Shown one piece after another: positions 61,009-64,000 of a stretch of 64,000 nucleotides of DNA. A model generated the notes under the pieces. That model was not told the DNA's origin, did not search any database, and worked only from the letters and a program-made list of their open reading frames with translations. Within the stretch, counting starts at the first letter, position 1. The number at the start of each line of letters is the position of its first letter. Source of the DNA: Streptomyces sp. TSRI0281. GTDB taxonomy: Bacteria > Actinomycetota > Actinomycetes > Streptomycetales > Streptomycetaceae. The position numbers and the translations under genes are program-made. The stretch lies in assembly GCF_001905125.1 (NCBI RefSeq), contig NZ_LWLE01000014.1, forward strand, positions 1 through 64,000, read 5' to 3'.

Positions 61009-61884
61009 TCAGGCGTCTTCCTTTTCCCTCTGCTCCGGTGCCTCTGCCTGCTCCGGTGCCGCGGTGTCCCGCCGCCGCCAGGCCCGTACCCCCAGAACCA
61101 GCACCACCAGAGCCACCACGGACCCCAGCAGCGCCACGTCCGGAACGCGTTCCCCGAGGCGCTGCGCCCACTGCTCGACCGCGAACGAGTCGTCCACGTC
61201 CAGCAGTCCGGGCAGCGCGGTCGTCCCGTCGTAGATGAGGAACAGCGCACCGAGGCCGATGAAGAACAGCCCCGAGAGCAGCGACGTGGTGTGCAGCTCG
61301 AAGCGGCCGAGCCGGAAGGTACGGCCGCGCAGCCAGGCGCGGCGGCCGAGGTCGAAGCGTTCCCACAGCAGCGCCAGCACGAACAGCGGTACGGCCATGC
61401 CCAGCGCGTAGACGGCGAGCAGCAGCCCGCCGTAGACCGGGCTGCCGCTGACGGCCGCCACGGTGAGGACACTGCCCAGGATCGGACCCGCGCAGAATCC
61501 GGCCAGGCCGTACACCGCGCCCAGGGCGTAGACCGAGAACGCGGTCGTGGGGCGGATGCGGCCGCTGAGGGCCGCGATCCGCCGCGAGGCGAAGCCCAGG
61601 CCGACGATCTGCGCGACGCCGAGCCCGATGATCAGCCAGCCCGCGCCCGTCACCAGGGCGTCGCGGTGGCTGTAGAAGAGCCGGCCCGCGTACGAACCGG
61701 CGGCGCCGAGCGGGACGAGGGTGGTGGCCAGACCGGCGTAGAAGATGCCGGTACGGGCCAGCAGGCGTGAGGTGGAGTCGATGGAGTACGCGAAGAAGGC
61801 CGGGAGCAGCAGGGCGCTGCACGGGCTGACCAGGGCCAGCAGTCCGCCGAGGAAGGCCGCGAAGTAGCCGATGTCCGCCGTCAC
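61009..61884 (-). CDS. CcdA/DsbD-like cytochrome c biogenesis membrane protein
   Basis: The 291-residue membrane protein has a CcdA-type core. The two conserved Cys lie in LVSPCSALLLPAF (first helix) and AGFCAGPILGSVL (fourth helix). They carry electrons from thioredoxin across the membrane to periplasmic-side partners. The C-terminal part has extra helices and an acidic tail. Its GTG overlaps the DsbA-like stop (GTGA), so the pair is coupled. Confidence 0.9.
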   Translation of the reverse strand: MTADIGYFAAFLGGLLALVSPCSALLLPAFFAYSIDSTSRLLARTGIFYAGLATTLVPLGAAGSYAGRLFYSHRDALVTGAGWLIIGLGVAQIVGLGFASRRIAALSGRIRPTTAFSVYALGAVYGLAGFCAGPILGSVLTVAAVSGSPVYGGLLLAVYALGMAVPLFVLALLWERFDLGRRAWLRGRTFRLGRFELHTTSLLSGLFFIGLGALFLIYDGTTALPGLLDVDDSFAVEQWAQRLGERVPDVALLGSVVALVVLVLGVRAWRRRDTAAPEQAEAPEQREKEDA

Positions 61885-62699
61885 TTCGCGGAGTTCCCCG
61901 CGTTGCCGGTGCCGGAGCCCGTGCTCTTCGCCTTCTCGGCCGCCGTCTCGATGGCCTGCGTGAAGGTCTCCATCGGCTGGGCTCCGGCGATCGGGCGGCC
62001 GTTGATCAGGAACGAGGGGGTGGAGGTGGCGCCGATGCCGTACCCCTGCTCCTGGTCCTTGCTGACCGCGGCGCGGGCCGCGGAGCCGTCCAGGTCGGTC
62101 ATGAACCGGTCGACGTCCTTCACCCCGGCCTGCTGGGCGAGCGCCTTGAGCCGGTCCTTGCCGAAGCCCTTCTCCTTGGCGCCCTCGGCGTACGCGGCCT
62201 CGTGGAACTGCCAGAAGCGGTTCTGCTGCCCGGCGGCCCAGGCGGCGCGGGCGGCGGCCTCGGACTCCTCGCCGAAGATCGGGAAGTTGCGCCACTCGAT
62301 GCGCAGGGTGCCGTTCTCGACGTACTTCTCGATCAGCTCGGGCTCGGTGTCGCGGGCGAACTTCCCGCAGTAGCCGCACTTGAAGTCGGCGTACTCGATG
62401 AGCACGACGGGGGCGTCCGCGCGGCCCTGGGCCAGCTTGTCGCCGGCGTCGCGGCGGGCAAGCCCGGCCAGTTCGGGGTAGACGCCCTCCTCCGGGTCGG
62501 TGGACACCTCGGCGGCCGGTGCGGAGGCGCCGGAGGTTTCCACCGGGCCGGAGCCGGAGTCGGGGGCGGTCGCCCGGTAGGAGACGAAACCGAGGAGCCC
62601 GGCGGCGAGGACGACGACGGCTCCGTACAGCAGGGGCTTCCTGGCGGCGGAGGAAGAGGAGGAGGCAGATTTCTTCGACGGGGATGTGGGCGTGGGCAT
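61881..62699 (-). CDS. DsbA-family thiol-disulfide oxidoreductase
   Basis: The 272-residue secreted or anchored protein has a hydrophobic segment at about 23-45, a Ser/Ala/Pro linker, then the thioredoxin fold (about 95-265). Active site is CGYC (KCGYCGKFA) and the cis-Pro is in TSTPSFLING. It introduces or reshuffles disulfides in exported proteins. The CcdA partner would keep it reduced. The C-terminus is a Gly/Ser/Asn-rich tail. Confidence 0.92.
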   Translation of the reverse strand: MPTPTSPSKKSASSSSSAARKPLLYGAVVVLAAGLLGFVSYRATAPDSGSGPVETSGASAPAAEVSTDPEEGVYPELAGLARRDAGDKLAQGRADAPVVLIEYADFKCGYCGKFARDTEPELIEKYVENGTLRIEWRNFPIFGEESEAAARAAWAAGQQNRFWQFHEAAYAEGAKEKGFGKDRLKALAQQAGVKDVDRFMTDLDGSAARAAVSKDQEQGYGIGATSTPSFLINGRPIAGAQPMETFTQAIETAAEKAKSTGSGTGNAGNSAK

Positions 62700-62760
62700 G
62701 CGGCACTCCGTGCTGGTGGTGCGGAGGAACAGGGCAGGGTGGGGCGGGGCAGCGGGGCTG

Positions 62761-63180
62761 CTACACCCTCAGCACGGAGAGTTCGACCGGGGTGGGCGTG
62801 GCCGGTGCGGGGGCGCGCGGGCGTATCCGTACGAGCGACCGGGGCGGTTCCTGGCCCACGGCCGCGGGAAGGCCCCAGTGGGCGAGTCCGGGCGCCTGGT
62901 CGTGCGCCGTGCGGGTCCGGGCCGGGACGGCGGGTTCGGTGCCGTCGTGGCCGCGCTTCTTGCCGCAGCCCGGGATGCGGCTGCCGCGCCGGTCCTCATC
63001 GACGGAGGAGACGGCGGTCGAAACGGCGGGCGGAACGGTTGGGGTGCTCACGGCCGCCGCCCCGTGCGCCGGGGCCCCGTGCGCCCCAGTCACCGTCGCC
63101 GCCGTCGCCGCCGGTCCGCAGAACAGCCCCATGACGACCGCGAGCACCGCCGCCAGGCAGCACCACTGCGTACGGGACAC
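62761..63180 (-). CDS. Small exported hypothetical protein
   Basis: The 139-residue protein begins VSRTQWCCLAAVLAVVMGLF, a signal or anchor segment ending AATAA. A Thr/Val/Pro-rich region with no recognised domain follows (CGKKRGHDGTEP in the middle). GTG 63180 has GGAAGG upstream but spaced wide; the frame extends to 63216. Coding bias is acceptable. It lies upstream of the DsbA-CcdA pair on the same strand, 61 nt away. Confidence 0.5.
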   Translation of the reverse strand: MSRTQWCCLAAVLAVVMGLFCGPAATAATVTGAHGAPAHGAAAVSTPTVPPAVSTAVSSVDEDRRGSRIPGCGKKRGHDGTEPAVPARTRTAHDQAPGLAHWGLPAAVGQEPPRSLVRIRPRAPAPATPTPVELSVLRV

Positions 63181-63342
63181 GGGGACGGCCTTCCTGGGGA
63201 ATCCTGCGGGGCACACGCGTTCAGTTGCCCGAAATGGTACGTGCCGTGACCGCGTCCGCTCCCGCGGTCACCGGGAAGGTGACGCAGCCCGCGCGAAATA
63301 CGTTCGCCACTCCTTGGGCGCGGGTGAGATCCTGGGACCCGT

Positions 63343-64000
63343 ATGTCTACTTCCTTTGCCGATCTCCAGTCCCAGCTCGGACGGCTCTCCCTCCGTGACG
63401 CGCACCGGCTCGGCCGTCGCCTCGAAGGCGCGCGCCGCATCCGCAAGCCCGAGGCCCGACAGTCCGTGCTGGACGAGATCGCGGCCGAATCGGGGAAGGC
63501 AGCTGAGCGGCTCGCCGGGCGCGCCGCGCGGATGCCCGCCCTGTCGTACCCGGAACAGCTGCCGGTCAGCCAGAAGAAGGACGAGATCCTTGAGGCGATA
63601 CGCGACCACCAGGTCGTGATCGTCGCCGGTGAGACCGGGTCCGGCAAAACCACGCAGATCCCCAAGATCTGTATGGAGCTGGGGCGCGGCGTCCGGGGCA
63701 TGATCGGGCACACCCAGCCGCGCCGGATCGCCGCGCGCACGGTCGCGGAGCGGGTCGCCGAGGAGCTGAACACCCCGCTCGGCGAGACCGTCGGCTGGAA
63801 GGTCCGCTTCACCGACCAGGTGAACCCGGAGTCGACCTTCGTGAAGCTGATGACGGACGGCATCCTGCTGGCGGAGATCCAGACGGACCGCGAGCTGCTC
63901 GCGTACGACACGATCATCATCGACGAGGCCCACGAGCGGTCGCTGAACATCGACTTCCTGCTCGGCTATCTGGCCCGGCTGCTGCCCAGGCGCCCGGATC
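63343..64000 (+). CDS. hrpA: ATP-dependent RNA helicase HrpA, 5' part (runs off the window)
   Basis: The visible 219 residues start MSTSFADLQSQLGRLSLRD, then show Walker A GETGSGKTTQIPKI (motif I), the motif Ia region HTQPRRIAARTVAERVAEEL, FVKLMTDGILLAE, and the DEAH box (IIIDEAHERSLN). It is a DEAH/RHA helicase. The rest of the gene lies beyond the window. No good ribosome site is within 12 nt of the ATG. Confidence 0.93.
   Translation, partial: MSTSFADLQSQLGRLSLRDAHRLGRRLEGARRIRKPEARQSVLDEIAAESGKAAERLAGRAARMPALSYPEQLPVSQKKDEILEAIRDHQVVIVAGETGSGKTTQIPKICMELGRGVRGMIGHTQPRRIAARTVAERVAEELNTPLGETVGWKVRFTDQVNPESTFVKLMTDGILLAEIQTDRELLAYDTIIIDEAHERSLNIDFLLGYLARLLPRRPD

Noticed and set aside
60690..61472. 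Minus-strand frame running across the three tRNA genes
   Set aside because: Overlaps structured tRNAs and is a shadow of the CcdA-like gene.

Overview
This is a GC-rich actinobacterial chromosome segment, almost certainly Streptomyces. The evidence is strong third-position G/C in every gene, many GTG starts, and a typical gene set: SpoIIE-type phosphatases, a helix-turn-helix/sporulation-type regulator, TerD proteins, a c-di-AMP riboswitch ahead of an M23 peptidase, and a TipA-like MerR protein. Genes are dense on both strands. The window ends inside an HrpA-type helicase gene.

Layout. 1-7100: a MarR/MFS pair, a PAS-PP2C-ATPase phosphatase, a type II NADH dehydrogenase and a TetR regulator. 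7.4-18.3 kb: an ECF sigma factor fused to a zinc finger, a membrane anchor and an NPCBM-like sugar-binding domain; an asparagine-synthetase-like protein; an NsdA/sporulation-type regulator; L-2-hydroxyglutarate oxidase, trmB and a PrsW-like protease. 18.3-27.5 kb: aldo/keto reductase, riboswitch-controlled M23 peptidase, membrane PP2C phosphatase, TipA-like MerR gene with a 19-bp-spacer promoter, initiator tRNA, and two flavoprotein oxidoreductases around a GntR-TetR fusion regulator. 27.6-35.7 kb: an aromatic-catabolism locus (indolepyruvate ferredoxin oxidoreductase-like protein, FAD monooxygenase, VOC dioxygenase, TetR repressor, FAH-family hydrolase). Three copies of one inverted repeat (CTTG-N9-CAAG) lie in its two control regions.

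35.8-44.5 kb: a frameshifted gene remnant, TerD/TatA/TerD, a BlaI-M56 sensor pair, a Spo0M-like protein, a small HhH-like protein and two CNNM/CorC transporters. BlaI-like dyads (TCTACA-N4-TGTAGA) appear at the TerD/BlaI and Spo0M/CNNM intergenic regions, suggesting a local regulon.

44.5-52.1 kb is accessory. A 42-nt copy of the 3' half of tRNA-Lys(TTT) at 46756 and the intact tRNA at 52014 bracket about 5.2 kb, with the geometry of a tRNA-integrated element but with no integrase. Inside are a three-repeat orphan CRISPR array (61-nt period, type I-E-like repeat), a 31-residue small ORF with a good ribosome site and terminator, and a translationally coupled graspetide operon: precursor, ATP-grasp ligase and PIMT-like methyltransferase. 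This gene set is that of aspartimide-containing graspetides (imiditides). A divergent XRE-TPR regulator sits next to it.

52.1-64 kb: amino-acid permease, DEAD-box helicase with a 43-residue RGG repeat array, lipoprotein, two CrcB fluoride channels coupled to a zincin, metallophosphoesterase, tRNA-Glu/Asp/Phe, a CcdA-DsbA pair and the start of hrpA.
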